From contig NC_060887.1 in assembly GCF_014805685.1 (NCBI RefSeq), forward strand, positions 10,181,963 to 10,245,962: a stretch of 64,000 nucleotides of DNA. The letters are read 5' to 3'. The notes under the pieces are model-generated. The model did no database searches. It was not told the origin of the DNA and saw only the letters and a list, made by a program, of their open reading frames with translations. The stretch is from Silurus meridionalis (Eukaryota; Chordata; Actinopteri; Siluriformes; Siluridae). Below are positions 25,005 to 37,710 of this stretch, in pieces. Position numbers and translations under genes: made by a program. Each line of letters begins with the position of its first letter. Positions within the stretch are counted from its first letter, which is position 1.

Positions 25005-25165
25005 GGTGTTGGTGTTAACTCCTTGACTGATCTTGTGCCTTGGCCCACTTATCAAAATCACTATAATTATCATATCAGTAAACACAAAATTCCTTCATTC
25101 AGCTCAGTAAAGTCATTAGGAAAAGTTTTTATAGCTGTTTCACTCCGTATGGAACTGGAACTGAA
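25005..25165 (-). repeat. Dispersed repeat X, copy 1
   Basis: This segment matches 44030-44185 by eye: gttggtgttaac..ctcctt, gcccacttatcaaaatcac and gtcattaggaaa are kept. The element type was not recognised. Confidence 0.55.
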
Positions 25166-25965
25166 TATTAGTTTATTCAATTAAACAATGAACAAACTGA
25201 CCACAAACTAGCTAAACTTTTTCCAGCCAATCAGTATTAGGAAACACCATGGTAGAATTGCCAGCTTGAAAATTCATAAAGTTACTGTGGAGGGTTAAAC
25301 TCACCATTAAGATGCATTTGAAGTGAAATGTTTCTAAGCAGTCTGCTACAATGGCTTAGGCCTACAAATGGCAAAAAGGTTTTGCACTCAAGTGTCCATC
25401 AGTGAACAGCTGATAACCTCAACAATGATGGATTGGTAATGAGTGGATGTTCAATGTCACCCAGATGAGGATGGGTTCCCTTTTGACTCATTTTCCTCTC
25501 AGGGTTTCTTTCTCATACCATCTGAGTGAGTTTTTTCTTGTCCTGCTGCCATGGATCATTTATTAGGGATTAATTTATTATGCCAGAATTTATATTCATT
25601 CGTTTATTTAATTCTGTAAATTGAATGAATGAAGTGAATAATTTACTGAATTAAATGAAATTATTTGTTTTAATCTTACGTATAGGCACAGATGCTCATC
25701 TTACTTTCTGTCAAGTGTTAATGACTGTGAGTCAAGTTTCACTCTGACTTGCCAATTTTTGATCTAGTATAATTAAAAATGAACCGGTCCCGAGTGGTGT
25801 GAGTTGACCTTCACTTAAAGACAAATTAGCACAGTTGTGCACAGTTTTATTCAATACTAAAAACCCAGAAAATATCTTGTTGCTTTTAAATACTTACTTA
25901 GGTTATGTAACAAATGTGACTCAGGGACAAGATTAGAGAACATACATAGGAGGTTTATTAAACAA

Positions 25966-26479
25966 TATAGACAAAAGTATTCGGACACCTGACTTTTCCA
26001 GCCACATCTGGTTATCTGTTAAAACTGTTCACAAACTGGGAGGCACACAATTGTATATAATGTCTTCGGATGAGTTAGTATGTAATGTTCTCTTCACTAA
26101 AACTAGATGACAAAAACCTGTTCCAGCATGACAATGACCCTGTGCACAAAGCCAGCTCCATTAAGATATTCTTTACATGGTTTGGAATGGAAGATCTTGT
26201 GGGGCCTGCTATAGAGCTCTGACCTCAACCCTATTGAACACCTATGGGATGAATTGGAACACTGACTGCACCCCAGCCCTCCTCACATCACCTACCTTAG
26301 TACATGGCTTTATGAACACTGCTGTATCTAAATGAGCACACATCTCCACAAGCACACTATTTTTACTGTTATTGTTATTGTAGCAGCAAATAGAGACTAT
26401 ATGTGGAATTTGATGTTCAAAAAGCACATACAGCACAAATCATATGGTCAGTTGTAAACAAACCTTTGTCCATTGTGTA
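25966..26479 (+). mobile_element. Short Tc1-like element, family A, near full length
   Basis: Both ends are readable: tatagacaaaagtattcgga at the left and the inverse near tttgtccattgtgta at the right. Inside is the decayed transposase segment ctgacctcaaccctattgaa, from the SPDLNPIE motif region. It has plus orientation and is about 514 bp. Confidence 0.8.
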
Positions 26480-26669
26480 CACACTATCATATAAACCAAT
26501 AATAAATGTCAAATAACAGGCCAGATTCAATTCCTAGGTATATCCCAGAGTCAGCAATGCTAACAGAGGGACACCAAGAAGTAGTCAGAGTCAGGCCAAG
26601 ATCAAAACACCATGAACACAGACAAATCACCAAATCCAGTAATTCAAAAAACAACAACAATAAATCTGG

Positions 26670-27055
26670 AGTGTGCAAAAGTATTTACCCCTTTAATCTC
26701 TGCCCCAAAATCAATACTTAGCAGAGCCACCTAATTCTCTGAAACTATTTTTAAATTAGATTTGTGCATCCAACCATTGGAATTGGGGCATTGGGAACTG
26801 CCCAGCTCATATAATTTAGATGAGCTGTGTTGGTATACAGCAATCTTCAAATCATACCAACAAGTGGCTAAAGTCTGGGCATTGACTAGTTCATTCCAAG
26901 ATTTTTAAATGTTCTAACCCACTTTAGTATATCTTTAGCAGCATGTTTAGGTAACTGTCCTGCTGGAAGGTGAGTTTCCATCCCAGTTGAAGACTGAAAC
27001 CTGAAGAATTGTAAGGCATTAGCGTGATCCATTTTTTCTTTAATTCAGATCGGTT
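26670..27055 (-). mobile_element. Tc1-like transposon relic
   Basis: It begins gagtgtgcaaaagtatttac, followed by a segment that on the minus strand corresponds to part of a Tc1 transposase. Traces include gtatacagcaatcttcaaat and gtcctgctggaaggtgagtt. Only about 390 bp survive, with no open frame. Confidence 0.6.
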
Positions 27056-27332
27056 TTCCACTACGTAAAATATTACTCCAGTAAAAGTGCCTCCTTTAAA
27101 CTTTCACTTGAGTAAAAGTACAAAAGTATTTGCCCTCAAATGTTTTTAAGTATTCAAAAAACTATGATGTATTGTGGCTATTATGTTCCTATTATAATTT
27201 TTCATAATTTTATAATTAAAATTATATTAAAAATGTTTATAATTTTTTATAATTAATAGACTTTTTGCCTAATCAACTCAGTTTATGTAATGTTACTCTT
27301 TATTCTACAATCTATTAATAGAACGATATTTC

Positions 27333-27367
27333 AAGTCAAGTCAAGTCAAGTCAAGTCAAGTCAAGTC
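27333..27367 (-). repeat. (CAAGT)n pentanucleotide, likely retroposon tail
   Basis: About seven tcaag units. The reverse complement, ttgac repeats, ends the retroposon-like sequence at 43330-43594, so this may be the tail of a minus-strand copy. Confidence 0.6.
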
Positions 27368-29492
27368 ATTTATATGTCAAACGCTGTTTGATATATATCA
27401 AAATTGTCATGAGCCCAAAACCTTCTTTTTAACTACTTCAAAAGAATCGTGAAAATAGGCCACGGGTGTTGTGGCAATTTAGAATCAGTTTAGAAGCAGA
27501 GAAATTTAGAAGCAATGTTTCTTCCATCATTTATTCCTTTGAAAATTTTCTGCTTGCTGTTGAACTAACGTTGTACTGTATGTTTGTGCAAAGTAGAAAC
27601 GACCAAGTGGCAATAACTCAAGTTCAAAACAAGGCATGTGCTCTAGCCTGATTGAAGACTTGCTGCAGGCTTCACCATGTAAGGTTTTTTCCACTCATAA
27701 ATAAAAAGAAACGACTGATTTTGCAAAATGTACAGTAGTTGAGTAAAAAGTAAAATATTTACAAGTACAAATACGTGAAAAAGCTACTTAAGTACAGTAA
27801 TGAATCACATTTAATTCTTTACTCTCCAAGAGTACATTGTATTATTTTTTGACTGTCTTTGTTTGATCTTTGTTTCATTTTTGGCATGTTGAAGAGGCTG
27901 TTGTGTTGATCTTGGTTAATGCAGTGTCAAATTAACTGTATTTGGCTTTTCATTAACATGTGACTTGGTGTTGAGGACTAGTGCATCTTTGAGCCTATTT
28001 AACTACTATTAAAGTCAGATAATCTAAGACTTAAGTCATATGGGAACTAGTGACTAGTGTAATGGAGTAAGTATTGGAGTAAGGTAATACATTTACTCAA
28101 GTATGATTTTCAGACCTCTGGATATTCTACACAACTTTGTCTGTGACATTATTCTTTTCTGTGTTGCAGATTAAGCTTCCTTTCAAATTAGTCTTATTTC
28201 ATACTGACAGTATGTGACACAGTTGGACCTTTATGAGTCAATCAGGTGATTTCTGAAGTTAATTCGTTCGACCAGGATTTATTTAGGGGTTTGAAAGCTT
28301 TATCAATTTAGACTATTTCATTATGCCCATTACATAATATCCCATTTAAATTACACGCTATAATGCAAACAAATACTGTAGAAAAAAAAAAAAACAATAG
28401 GGGCTAATCATTTTCTTGAAGCAATCTACAACTGACAGAAAATGAGCAAGAAACAGCTGTAGCATTTATGTGAAGGTGCCCTCTGTTGGTGTGGCAGTAA
28501 AATGTCCTTAAAGAAGTTGCTGAGGAGGCATTTTTAAGGTCAAAACAAACATGCAAAGTGCAAAATGTATTTTTGTTTTCTTTTGATAACGTACTTGAAG
28601 AAGACTAAACATTTTCAATTTGAAAAAGGTTTTAAAAAAAGGAACAAATCCATGAAAAACTTACTTAAAGTGTAAATATACGTTTCCACCCCGATTACAA
28701 ATTGCTGTATACTAGTTATAGGATTGCTAATAAATGAAAGTAGCAGCTAATATACATTTTTTTTGCACTCACAGGAATGGGTGAGAAGAACTCAAAAGAA
28801 AACACTATGAGAAGAGGGATCATCTTTTATGCAGTCCATATAGCCACATATATCTAAGGGTTAAATATGTTTAGCATCCCTGTGCCCCTTGTCAGATTTA
28901 GACGAGTGTGTTTATTTATGTAGAGTGTCATCTCATATGCTAACTGTTAATTAGGCAATTATCTAGAAGCCTTTTAACTAGCTACAAAACAGGCTTCATC
29001 ATGAAGTCATGATGTTGTCCTTTTCTAGAAAGTGTTAATTCTCGAATTCATTATTCGGATGAATTCCATAGAGGACTCTTCGATGAAGATACACACAAAA
29101 AAATAAATTATTAAAACAAAAAAATTAAAAACATTAATGTCTACATTATTAGGACCATTTTCTATTCAGTAAATAACAGAGCTGAAAGTCATGGTTTCCA
29201 GCAAAATAAAACAACAACAAAAATTTACTTTTACATACTTATGTCCATGGACACATACATGGCAATTTAAAAGGTGCTTTATTAGTAACAGCCCCCGGTC
29301 AAAAAAATAAGAAAATAAAAAAAAATCAAGGCTGGCCGGTTATATAAACACACTGTAGGCTTAATCATCCATCCAGTGTTTTCAATAAAATCATTCAATA
29401 TTTTAAATGAATAATTCAACTCCAATAATCAAAATAATTAAATGGAGTTTATGAAATATGACAAGCATAGACTAAAAAACATATTTCTCCAT

Positions 29493-29681
<189 letters not shown>

Positions 29682-30101
29682 TACAGTATTGAGTACAGTA
29701 TACATGAGTGCACCCCTTACATTTTAGCAACCATTAGAAATAAAATTTGGATTTACTTTTGAGTGGTCAATGCGCACTTGTATAGCAGTACAGATTTACT
29801 GTCCTCTGAAAATAACTCAACATACAGCCATTATCTAAATAGCTGGCAACAAAAGTGAGTACACCCTGAGTGATAACAACTGTATGTTGCTGTAACCATG
29901 CAAAGTAACTCCTAAATAAGTCCTATTCATCATGTTAATGTTTTTGTCTGCTTGACAACTCCATACAAATTTGTGTGTCTTGTATTAGAGCAGTTAAAAT
30001 TTGCTGCTTTGAATACAATTTTTTCATACTGACCACTGGATGTTCAACATGATATATCATGGCAAAGAAAACTCTGAGGATTTGAGAAATAGAATTGGTT
30101 C

Positions 30102-30513
30102 TCACACTCGGAACAGGCCTCGCAAGGGTCGATCAAAGGAGTTAAGTCCTCGTGCTCTGCGTGGTCTGATGAGACTGAGATAAACATAGGTTCCAACATG
30201 TACTGTGATATTCTGCTCAATAAGGTTCAGGTCTGGAGACATACTTGGCCACTCCATCACCTTCACTGTCAGCTTCCTCAGCAAGGCAGATGTCTTCTTG
30301 GTGGTGTGTTTGGGGTCGTTATTATCTTGACCAGTACATGTTGGAAGCCATGTTTTCCTCAATAAACCGTAGCTCCCCAATACCAGCAGCATTCATGCAG
30401 CCCCGGACCTTGATGCTACCACCACCATGCTTGACTGTAGGCAAGACACAATTTTCTTGGTATTCCTCACCAGGGCATCGCCACACATGCTGGACACTAT
30501 CTGAACCAAACAA
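30102..30513 (-). pseudogene. Tc1 transposase fragment
   Basis: Two overlapping minus-strand frames carry [20 protein letters not shown] (30322-30513) and [34 protein letters not shown] (30102-30392). These are the second and third catalytic regions of Tc1 transposases, with the second Asp (DNNDPKH) and Glu (LIEQ) still visible. They are in different frames, so a frameshift has occurred. The N-terminal DNA-binding part is missing. Confidence 0.8.
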
Positions 30514-30799
30514 GTTTATCTTAGTTTCATCAGTCTATTTATTATCAGACTTCTGCAACCTCTAAAGCAATGCTGGCAACACTCATGCGTCTGTTTTTAA
30601 AACCAGCTTCTGCACCTGACGCACAGCAAAAGGACTCAACTTCTTTGATAGACTCTTGCGAGGCCTGTTCCGAGTGTGGAGAGCAACTATTCGAATTCGA
30701 AAGAGTTATTTGCCACCAGGTGCCATGTTGAACATCCAGGGGTCAGTGTGAGAGAATTGCACTCAAAGCAGCAAATCTTAACTGCTCTAATACAAGATA

Positions 30800-31513
30800 C
30801 AGTGGTACCTCGACATACGAGTGCCCTAACATACGAGTTTTTTGAGATACGAGCGGTCACTCGTCGATTTTTTGCTTTGTTACGCGAGCAAAAATTTGAG
30901 GTACGGGCTCAAGATGCCTCCATCAGTGTTGCTAATTCGTCTCGATACACACGCACACAAACAAAGGTTTGAATGTGCGTGCTCACTAACACGTGGCTGT
31001 GACGAATCTCGAGAAGAATCAGCAACACTGGCCTCAGTCAGTGTGCTTGTTTGCCTCACTGTCGAAGCATATTTGATAAGTTGTGCTCGCGTTTTGTGCT
31101 TTTTGTACATTTACAGTACTTTATCACATTTCTTTTTATAACCATGGGTCCGAAGAAAGTGAGTGGAAAGGTCAGTGCTCAGAAGAAGATGATGTCTATT
31201 GAATTAAAGCGTGAAATCATAGGAAAACATGAGCAAGGTGTTCCGGTGATTCCGGCAGTACGGGCGTAGTATTTAAATTATATGTACTATGCTTAAACAG
31301 TTTATTTTTGTACATTCACTTTTATTATGTTTTTATACAATATTTGTCATTTATAAATACATTTTTCTTATTCAAAAACATGTAACAAAAACAACTGGTG
31401 TGGCATTTTGGGGGCTGGAACAGATTAATGGCATTTCAATTAATTTCAATGAGCAAATTGACATACGAGCAAGGTTACGGAACGAATTAAACTCGTATGT
31501 CGAGGTACCACTG
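30800..31513 (+). mobile_element. Pogo/Tigger-like element with TA target duplication
   Basis: The termini cagtggtacctcgacatacg and cgtatgtcgaggtaccactg are perfect inverted repeats. They are flanked by TA at 30798-30799 and 31514-31515. The element is 714 bp and too short for a full transposase. It interrupts the surrounding Tc1 element. Confidence 0.85.
31144..31269 (+). pseudogene. N-terminal stub of a Tigger/pogo transposase
   Basis: The frame starts MGPKKVSGKVSAQKKMMSIE and continues LKREIIGKHEQGV before a stop at 31267. This matches the start of Tigger-type transposases, where a CENP-B-like helix-turn-helix begins after a basic KKxSGK leader. Only 41 codons remain and the DDE domain is absent. 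Confidence 0.7.
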
Positions 31514-32131
31514 TACACAAATTTGTATGGTCCTGTTAAGCAGACAAAAACATGAACATGATGAATAGGACATTGCATGGTTACAGCAACGTACAGCTGA
31601 TATCACTTAGGGTGTACTCACTTTTGTTGCCAGGTATTTGGACAGTAATGACTGTGTGTAGAGTTATTTTCAGAGGACAGTAAATCCGTACTGATAAACA
31701 AGCTGCACATTGACTACTCTGAAATATATCCACATTTTATTTCTATAGTATTGTCCCTTGAGAAGATTTACTAAAATGATTCCTAAAATGTGTGGGCTGC
31801 ACTCACTTTTGTAAGATACTGTATTTATATATATAGGGATGGGAAAATGGCTTGGGGATGGAGAAAAATGCTCTTTAGTCTATGCTTGTCATATTTCATA
31901 AACTCCATTTAATGAGTATTTTGATTAGTGGACATGCACTGCATTAATGCAGGATGTTACAGTAGTTGCCGTGTTCCTGTCTTCTGGCTATGTCCACACA
32001 CACTAACCTCAGAAGAGAAGCTAATTGTGTTGGTTGCTGTGACAGCTGCATTTGGCAGTAATTGTGAGTGGTAGAGCGGTTTGTTAAGCTGATATGCACA
32101 GAGGGTGAGGGTTTTTCCCTCTCTGTCTTGT

Positions 32132-32133
<2 letters not shown>

Positions 32134-32167
<34 letters not shown>
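32134..32167 (+). repeat. (CA)n microsatellite
   Basis: About 17 CA units, the first tract of the simple-repeat cluster at 32.1-33.8 kb. Confidence 0.95.
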
Positions 32168-32169
<2 letters not shown>

Positions 32170-32414
32170 ACAGCCAAAGAAATGCAAATGGATGTGCCCA
32201 GAGTTATGAGACTGATGATATGACCCATTTACACTGACTCATACTGTAATGTCACTGTATGTGTGTGTTTGTGTACTCACAGGTTCAGGACGTCAGTTGG
32301 GTGGTGTATGTGTGTGTGTGTATGTGTGTGTGCACATTTGAATCTGGCCTAACTGACAACATTGTATTAATATTATAGTGTGTATTGATATTATAGTGCA
32401 AATTGATATGTTAC

Positions 32415-32482
<68 letters not shown>
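32415..32482 (+). repeat. (GT)n microsatellite
   Basis: About 34 uninterrupted GT units, followed by a run of seven G. Confidence 0.97.
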
Positions 32483-32484
<2 letters not shown>

Positions 32485-32650
32485 GGGGGGGACGCACTGT
32501 ACATCCTCAGCAGTAAAACACGTGCGTTTTTTTCTGGAAAAGCCAGCCTCGTCATGGTGACTGTTGCCTAGGCGACAACATCAAAGACCAGCCAAGCTTA
32601 ATTAGGGTCCCCGGTGAGAGAGAATGACTGTGTGTTCCTGAGTGTGTGTT

Positions 32651-32657
<7 letters not shown>

Positions 32658-32716
<59 letters not shown>

Positions 32717-32739
32717 GTGGAAGAACTGGGAAAATGACG

Positions 32740-32773
<34 letters not shown>
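32658..32773 (+). repeat. (GT)n followed by (GA)n
   Basis: About 28 GT units (32658-32714), a 27-base gap, then about 16 GA units (32741-32773). A purine-rich stretch continues to about 32930. Confidence 0.95.
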
Positions 32774-32776
<3 letters not shown>

Positions 32777-33058
32777 TGAACAAACAGGGAAAAGGAGGAG
32801 AGTGGAAAAGGGTGAAATAGTACCAAAGAAAAGAAAGTGCAAGAGCAGAGGAGAGAAACAGAGGGAATAAGACTGACGAAGGGCATGAATGTGAGGGAGA
32901 ACGAGAGTGTGGAGGTGGGTGGAGAGGAAAAGAACGTTCTTTCACTCCGAACGTGTGGGTGTGTGGGAGTTTGGATCAATGAATTGTGAATGTGTGTTTT
33001 CAACATCTGCAATATTAGTCTACATGCAATCGAGCGTGTGAACATAAAGCTCTTCTGA

Positions 33059-33062
<4 letters not shown>

Positions 33063-33114
<52 letters not shown>
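33063..33114 (+). repeat. (GT)n microsatellite
   Basis: About 26 GT units. A (CT)n run follows at 33231-33271 with imperfect CT to 33300. Confidence 0.96.
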
Positions 33115-33116
<2 letters not shown>

Positions 33117-33228
33117 CATTTGTGCGTGTCAAACCAAATCGGAGAGAGGACAAAGCTCCATCGTCCGTCATCATCCGTCTCTCCTCTGTGCAGGGTCAGT
33201 CTCATTCATTTCTATTACTATACTCATT

Positions 33229-33230
<2 letters not shown>

Positions 33231-33261
<31 letters not shown>

Positions 33262-33405
33262 CTCTCTCTTTCTCACCGTTTCTCTTTTCCTGTCTTTCTT
33301 TTTTTGGGCCAAGTAGACACCGTGATATTTAATAATTAAATTCCATTAGTGAAGGTAATCGGTCAACATGAGTGACTGGACGGTTCCACCATCTTTTATC
33401 ATAAT

Positions 33406-33448
<43 letters not shown>

Positions 33449-33753
33449 GATCGGAGCCTCCAATTACATAAGAGCAAGAGACTTTTAGGAATAATTATGA
33501 GAGGAAGATACAAAGAAGAGGGAAGAGAAGGTGGGGTGGTTGAAAAAAGTGATGTAATGAGAACCAGAATCAGGTGGCAGGCATGGACAGAGAAAGGAAA
33601 GGCAAAAAGGGATTCAATGAAAGGGTGGGAAAAGAGAGAAGGAGGGAGACTGAGCACAAGAGGTGCTTGTTTTCATGGCCTGGTACTGTCAGATATAGCC
33701 ATCAGTGTTGTGAGAAAAGGAAGAAAGTATGGGTCATTATAGCCCAGTTAGCC

Positions 33754-33791
<38 letters not shown>
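33231..33791 (+). repeat. Alternating (CT)n, (GA)n and (CT)n tracts
   Basis: CT at 33231-33271, GA at 33410-33445 and CT at 33760-33791. Strand-switched polypurine tracts within 560 bases can pair with one another. Nothing coding was recognised between them. Confidence 0.93.
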
Positions 33792-33793
<2 letters not shown>

Positions 33794-34404
33794 AATACAA
33801 ATACATAAATACATGTGCAAACCCCAGACATCTAACGCTGAGTGGAGTTACACCAGATTTCCCAAATTACCCCAGAACACTTTTAATGAATCCCTGAATA
33901 TAATAATTTTTTATTTTATGCAGGTGAGTAGTCAGACATGAGGCTCGCAAGACAAAGACAAAATTAAGCAATTATACTAGAAACAGTAATAGAGCATACA
34001 GTAACATAATACCTATTGTTATGTAGTAGAGCATGCTTTCATTTCTTCTGTTTCCAGGAGTTCAATAGATTCATATCATGGCCCCTACCTGCCCACATCC
34101 TGCCTGGTTCACAAAACATTTGGTGTTCATTTATTCATCCTTAGTAACTACCCAGTCAGGGTCATGCTGGTTTAAATAAGGCTACCAATTGTGGAAGTGC
34201 ATTACCATTTGTTAAAAAAAATCACAAGCAGTTATAAACAAAAACAATATCAAAGTTCTAATGTTTCCAAAAACGTTTGTGTTTTGGGTTTCAATCCAAT
34301 ATACAGATGCATATATGAATACCTGAAGTGTATACACAAACACAGGTACAGATAGTGGCATTGTGTTGCACCTTTAACACACACATACACATATATGAAG
34401 AAAT

Positions 34405-34799
34405 TATATATTTGTGGTTCTTGACCAAACAATTTTGTACAAATTTGAAGGCACACATTTTTATAGGATTTCTTTAGATGCTCTAGCATTCAATTTTCAG
34501 TTCACTTTACCAGAAGACCCAAACCTGTTCTATCATGACAATAACCCTGTCCACAAAGCCACCTTAATGGATTTACAAGGGTTGGAGTGGAGAATCTTGA
34601 GTGGCCTCCACCGCAGGCCTTGACTACTAATGTTGCTTATGACTGAATTATCACAAGTCTCTTACAAGCACACTCCAAAATGTAGTGTAACATCTTCCCA
34701 GAAGAGTTATTGTAACAGCAAATTGAAAATAATGTGGAATGGAATATTTAGAAAGCACATATAGTCAGGTGTCCACACACTTTTTTGTGTATATATAGA
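34405..34799 (+). mobile_element. Short Tc1-like element, family A
   Basis: The family A body is recognisable (accagaagacccaaacctgt, ggagtggagaatcttgagtg). The right end is cacatatagtcaggtgtcca. The left terminus is worn. Plus orientation, non-coding. Confidence 0.75.
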
Positions 34800-35034
34800 C
34801 AGAGCCAGGTTTTATTCTCTGATAGCTAAAATTAGCTGTTTCCTGTAATAATGTAACATTATTACTGCACATTACAGAGGAGAACAAATTAACAAATAAA
34901 ACTGCACCCCTGCAACCTTCTGATCCTTCAGCTGTCATTAGTGTCATCATTTCCCATTTTTCCTACCTAATAAAACACTTCAATGACTGTAGACAGTGCT
35001 ATGTCTTGATCAATCAATCTGTCTTCCTACATAG

Positions 35035-35110
35035 TGCTTCCTAGACATCGGACCTGCTGGGAACTTCATGGGAGCGAATTTGCCCACACAACTTAACCAC
35101 CGGAATAGCT
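35035..35110 (+). pseudogene. Possible Ty3/gypsy retrotransposon protease scrap
   Basis: A short stretch translates to LDIGPAGNFMGANLPTQL, resembling the retropepsin motif of fish gypsy elements (LDSGAAGNFMD). The catalytic D-S/T-G is altered to DIG. Flanking sequence to 35600 is stop-ridden and shows no clear pol. This is a weak call. Confidence 0.3.
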
Positions 35111-36855
35111 AATATCCGAGTACTCATTAGATTGCAAGGCCAGTCGGTCCATCTTATTCTAGTACAGTAGGAGCCACTTATAACAAGACTAACTCCTTGC
35201 TAATTATCCGGTCCCCCTTGCCAATAACGACCTCCTATGATCTCATAAACCGTAGACTGATCTAATAGAGGTATTGTGATCTTGCTCTCCCACTGTCGCA
35301 ACTGACATCCTATACGAACCACAAGAAGATGTTAACCACACAGAAAACTACTTGTCGTCCTCCCCACAGACTTAAATAACCTCATTATGTCATTGAACTC
35401 CTATCTTTCACAGCATTATGTACCCCCTCTTGTCAAAACTAAGGCCATGGAATAGTATATCCTGGAGACATGTCCAGCAGGTGTCTAATAGACCTTCTAT
35501 ATATCTGCATATCCTGGACCCTTTTAAATGTGTGTGTTAGGGAGGGGTGTACATGGCCTTTCTGCTTCAACTGTGGAGTGTCGTGACCCCTTTTCTGTCT
35601 TCGTTATGTCAGCCATGCAGAAACTAGAACATTTAAGAATTTCAGTAGGAAAAATCGTATATAGAAATCTATATAGGAGAAGATGCCAAGCGAAAGAATT
35701 GCTTTTCAGACAATGTCACTCGTGTCTCTTCCATCCTTCAGCAATTCATCAAGCGTATTTGGATGGGATTAAATTTACATGTTGAGCTGGAGTAATTCCA
35801 TCATTCGCAGGTGCTCCTCTGATTTTTATTTCCATATGGATTGGCTGTTTTTCTGTTTGTCTTGTCTTTTTTTCCTGAGAAAACTGCAGACCAAATCACC
35901 CACTGTTCTTTGACCGACTCTACAAGGGTTGGATCAATTGATTTGCTTTTTTAAGGTTTTGGCAGGCAGATGCTGCTTCACTTGTTGGAAAAATAGCACA
36001 CAATAGCTAAAAGATGCCCAAGATCTTACACAAGACAGGTGGCTTTCTTATAGTATACATCTTTTCAAAATGAAAAATTTGGAATTATTGCCCTGGACTT
36101 CACCTTACATACCATGCCACATGCTCTCTTCACCGAAATCATGTTGTCTTGTGATTAGCCCATGTAGCCCATGCTTTTCATGGCCTTTGGCTTCTTGTGC
36201 AAGTTATGGTTGTTCATGTTTGGTTGCTACTAACAAAGAATGGTGCTTTTGTGTATTGTTTATGTTCTTGCAGTCTATACTATATGTATTTTTAGTCACT
36301 TATCACCAAGTCTTATCTGTGCCGGTGGGTTTCAAAGTATCTTTTCCTCAGTCAGATGGATGGAGATGTCTGGCAGATGCCATTATCCAGAGCATCTTCC
36401 AAAAAGGCTCTGAGGTCTCCATCGATAAATGCATTTTAATGCTGGTTAATGCAGTCATCAAATAAGAATACCAAAAGTTCAAAACATCTGTTGGGAGGGA
36501 ATATATATATACTGCATATATTATATATATTTATTTTTGTTTATTTTATAATGCCAATTTAACTACTTCTTTAAGAGGTTGGTCTTTATTTGTCATTTGA
36601 AGACTGATTTGGCTGTTTGGATATCATGTAAAAGTTCCACAACCTAGGTGCCAGAAAAGAGAAGAGTCTTGAAGCATGTCTTTAGTGTACCATGATATAT
36701 TGTGGAACCAGTCAAGCAGTAATTGATGATCAGAAGAATCCTATTATACTATATTAAAAATTATAGAAATGTCTGTATATTAGTAGATTGATCCACTGAC
36801 TGTTCTTGTGTAAGACATGTCTGTGTGTCATTTAAAATGTGTGTACATGATTAAA

Positions 36856-37172
36856 ATACCTCTCAGAAGTCTGGAAACACCTAGTCTTTTTATTATTTTT
36901 GAGAGACATATTCATGTTGTCATGACTCTTGTAAAACTTGCAAAAGGTGTCCTTCACTAGTTGGGTAATTCTTTCTGACCTTGTGATCCAGTTCATACCG
37001 GAGCAGTTCAAGAGGATTTAGGTGCAGTGTCTGAGCAGCCCATTCCATGATAGATAGCACTCTAGCTGACTGCTTGTTCTCTAAAGAACGCTGACAGAGC
37101 TTGGAATTATGCTTCAGGTCATTGTATGGAGAGGTGGATTTCAATTATCTGCAGTTCAGGCAGAACTGCATG
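36856..37172 (-). mobile_element. Tc1-like transposon relic with C-terminal transposase remnant
   Basis: It begins cctctcagaagtctggaaac. On the minus strand, 36920-37144 encodes LENKQSARVLSIMEWAAQTL followed by HLNPLELLRYELDHKVRKN. This is a decayed form of the [15 protein letters not shown] region near the catalytic Glu. Only about 320 bp remain. Confidence 0.7.
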
Positions 37173-37177
37173 GTGTT

Positions 37178-37265
37178 GAAGTATTCAATTTAATTAATTT
37201 TTATTTGTATAGTGCTTTTAACAATGAAAATTGTCTCAAAGCAGCTTTACACAGATAATGTGGTA
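37178..37265 (+). repeat. Dispersed teleost repeat (atttgtatagtgcttttaac)
   Basis: It shares tttttatttgtatagtgc, ttttaacaatg and tctcaaagca.ctttac with 63527-63603. A weaker fragment is at 4280-4325. It probably derives from a non-LTR element 3' end; the family was not determined. Confidence 0.6.
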
Positions 37266-37269
37266 ATAA

Positions 37270-37710
37270 ATGGCTGGCTATCTCTCCCTGGGTGCCACAT
37301 CATCCCTAAAGACCGCGGCACTGCCCACCAAGCCCCTTCGTACTACCTTGGCACTGGTGGGCCAGGCTTATGCCTCAGCAGGTCAGGCCGCAGGCTGTCT
37401 GCACACCATGGCTGTGCTGCAGGCCTTTCAGGCAGACCTGCTAAGGGAGTTGGATGTGGGAAACACTTCGGGCGATCAAGTCCGAGTGCTTCGCTGTGTG
37501 ACAGATTTAGCTATCAGGGCAACTAAAGAGATCGCTAGGGCCATTGGTCGGTCCATGGCCACCCTGGTGTCTGCTGCTAGACGCTCCGTTGGTGCCGAAA
37601 CTGGCCTGTTTGGCGACGCTGGCAATGCAGTCATCAATAGGTTACAGGAAGCCAAAAAGCAGTCTGTTGAAGTGATCTTCAATAGAAGGGCTTCGTCCAA
37701 GAAGTCCTAA
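37270..37710 (+). pseudogene. DIRS Gag-like protein fragment
   Basis: The frame starts MAGYLSLGATSSLKTAALPT, continues KPLRTTLALVGQAYASAGQA, then LHTMAVLQAFQADLLRELD and EIARAIGRSMATLVSAARRS, ending NRRASSKKS. This is the conserved block of teleost DIRS Gag-like proteins, normally preceded by several hundred residues that are missing here. It is 146 codons and open to its stop. Confidence 0.75.

Larger units (their letters stand above)
29696..31821 (-). mobile_element. Tc1-like transposon carrying a nested Tigger-like element
   Basis: The left end cagtatacatgagtgcaccc and the right end (inverse) ctgcactcacttttgtaaga, then tactg, form long inverted repeats. They share ctgtcctctgaaaataactc (29799) and its inverse (31663). 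TA flanks the right end at 31822. The interior encodes transposase fragments on the minus strand. A second element sits at 30800-31513; without it this element is about 1.4 kb. Confidence 0.82.

Noticed and set aside
32598..33174. A 190-codon minus-strand frame rich in His-Thr and Ser-Leu
   Set aside because: It is read from (CA)n and (CT)n microsatellites and has no domain or splice support.
35528..35785. An 85-codon frame beginning MCVLGRGVHG
   Set aside because: No domain, no splice context and no repeat match. Treated as chance.
36070..36465. A 131-codon frame beginning MKNLELLPW
   Set aside because: Low-complexity Cys/Ser composition with no recognised motif, inside the giant intron. 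Left uncalled.
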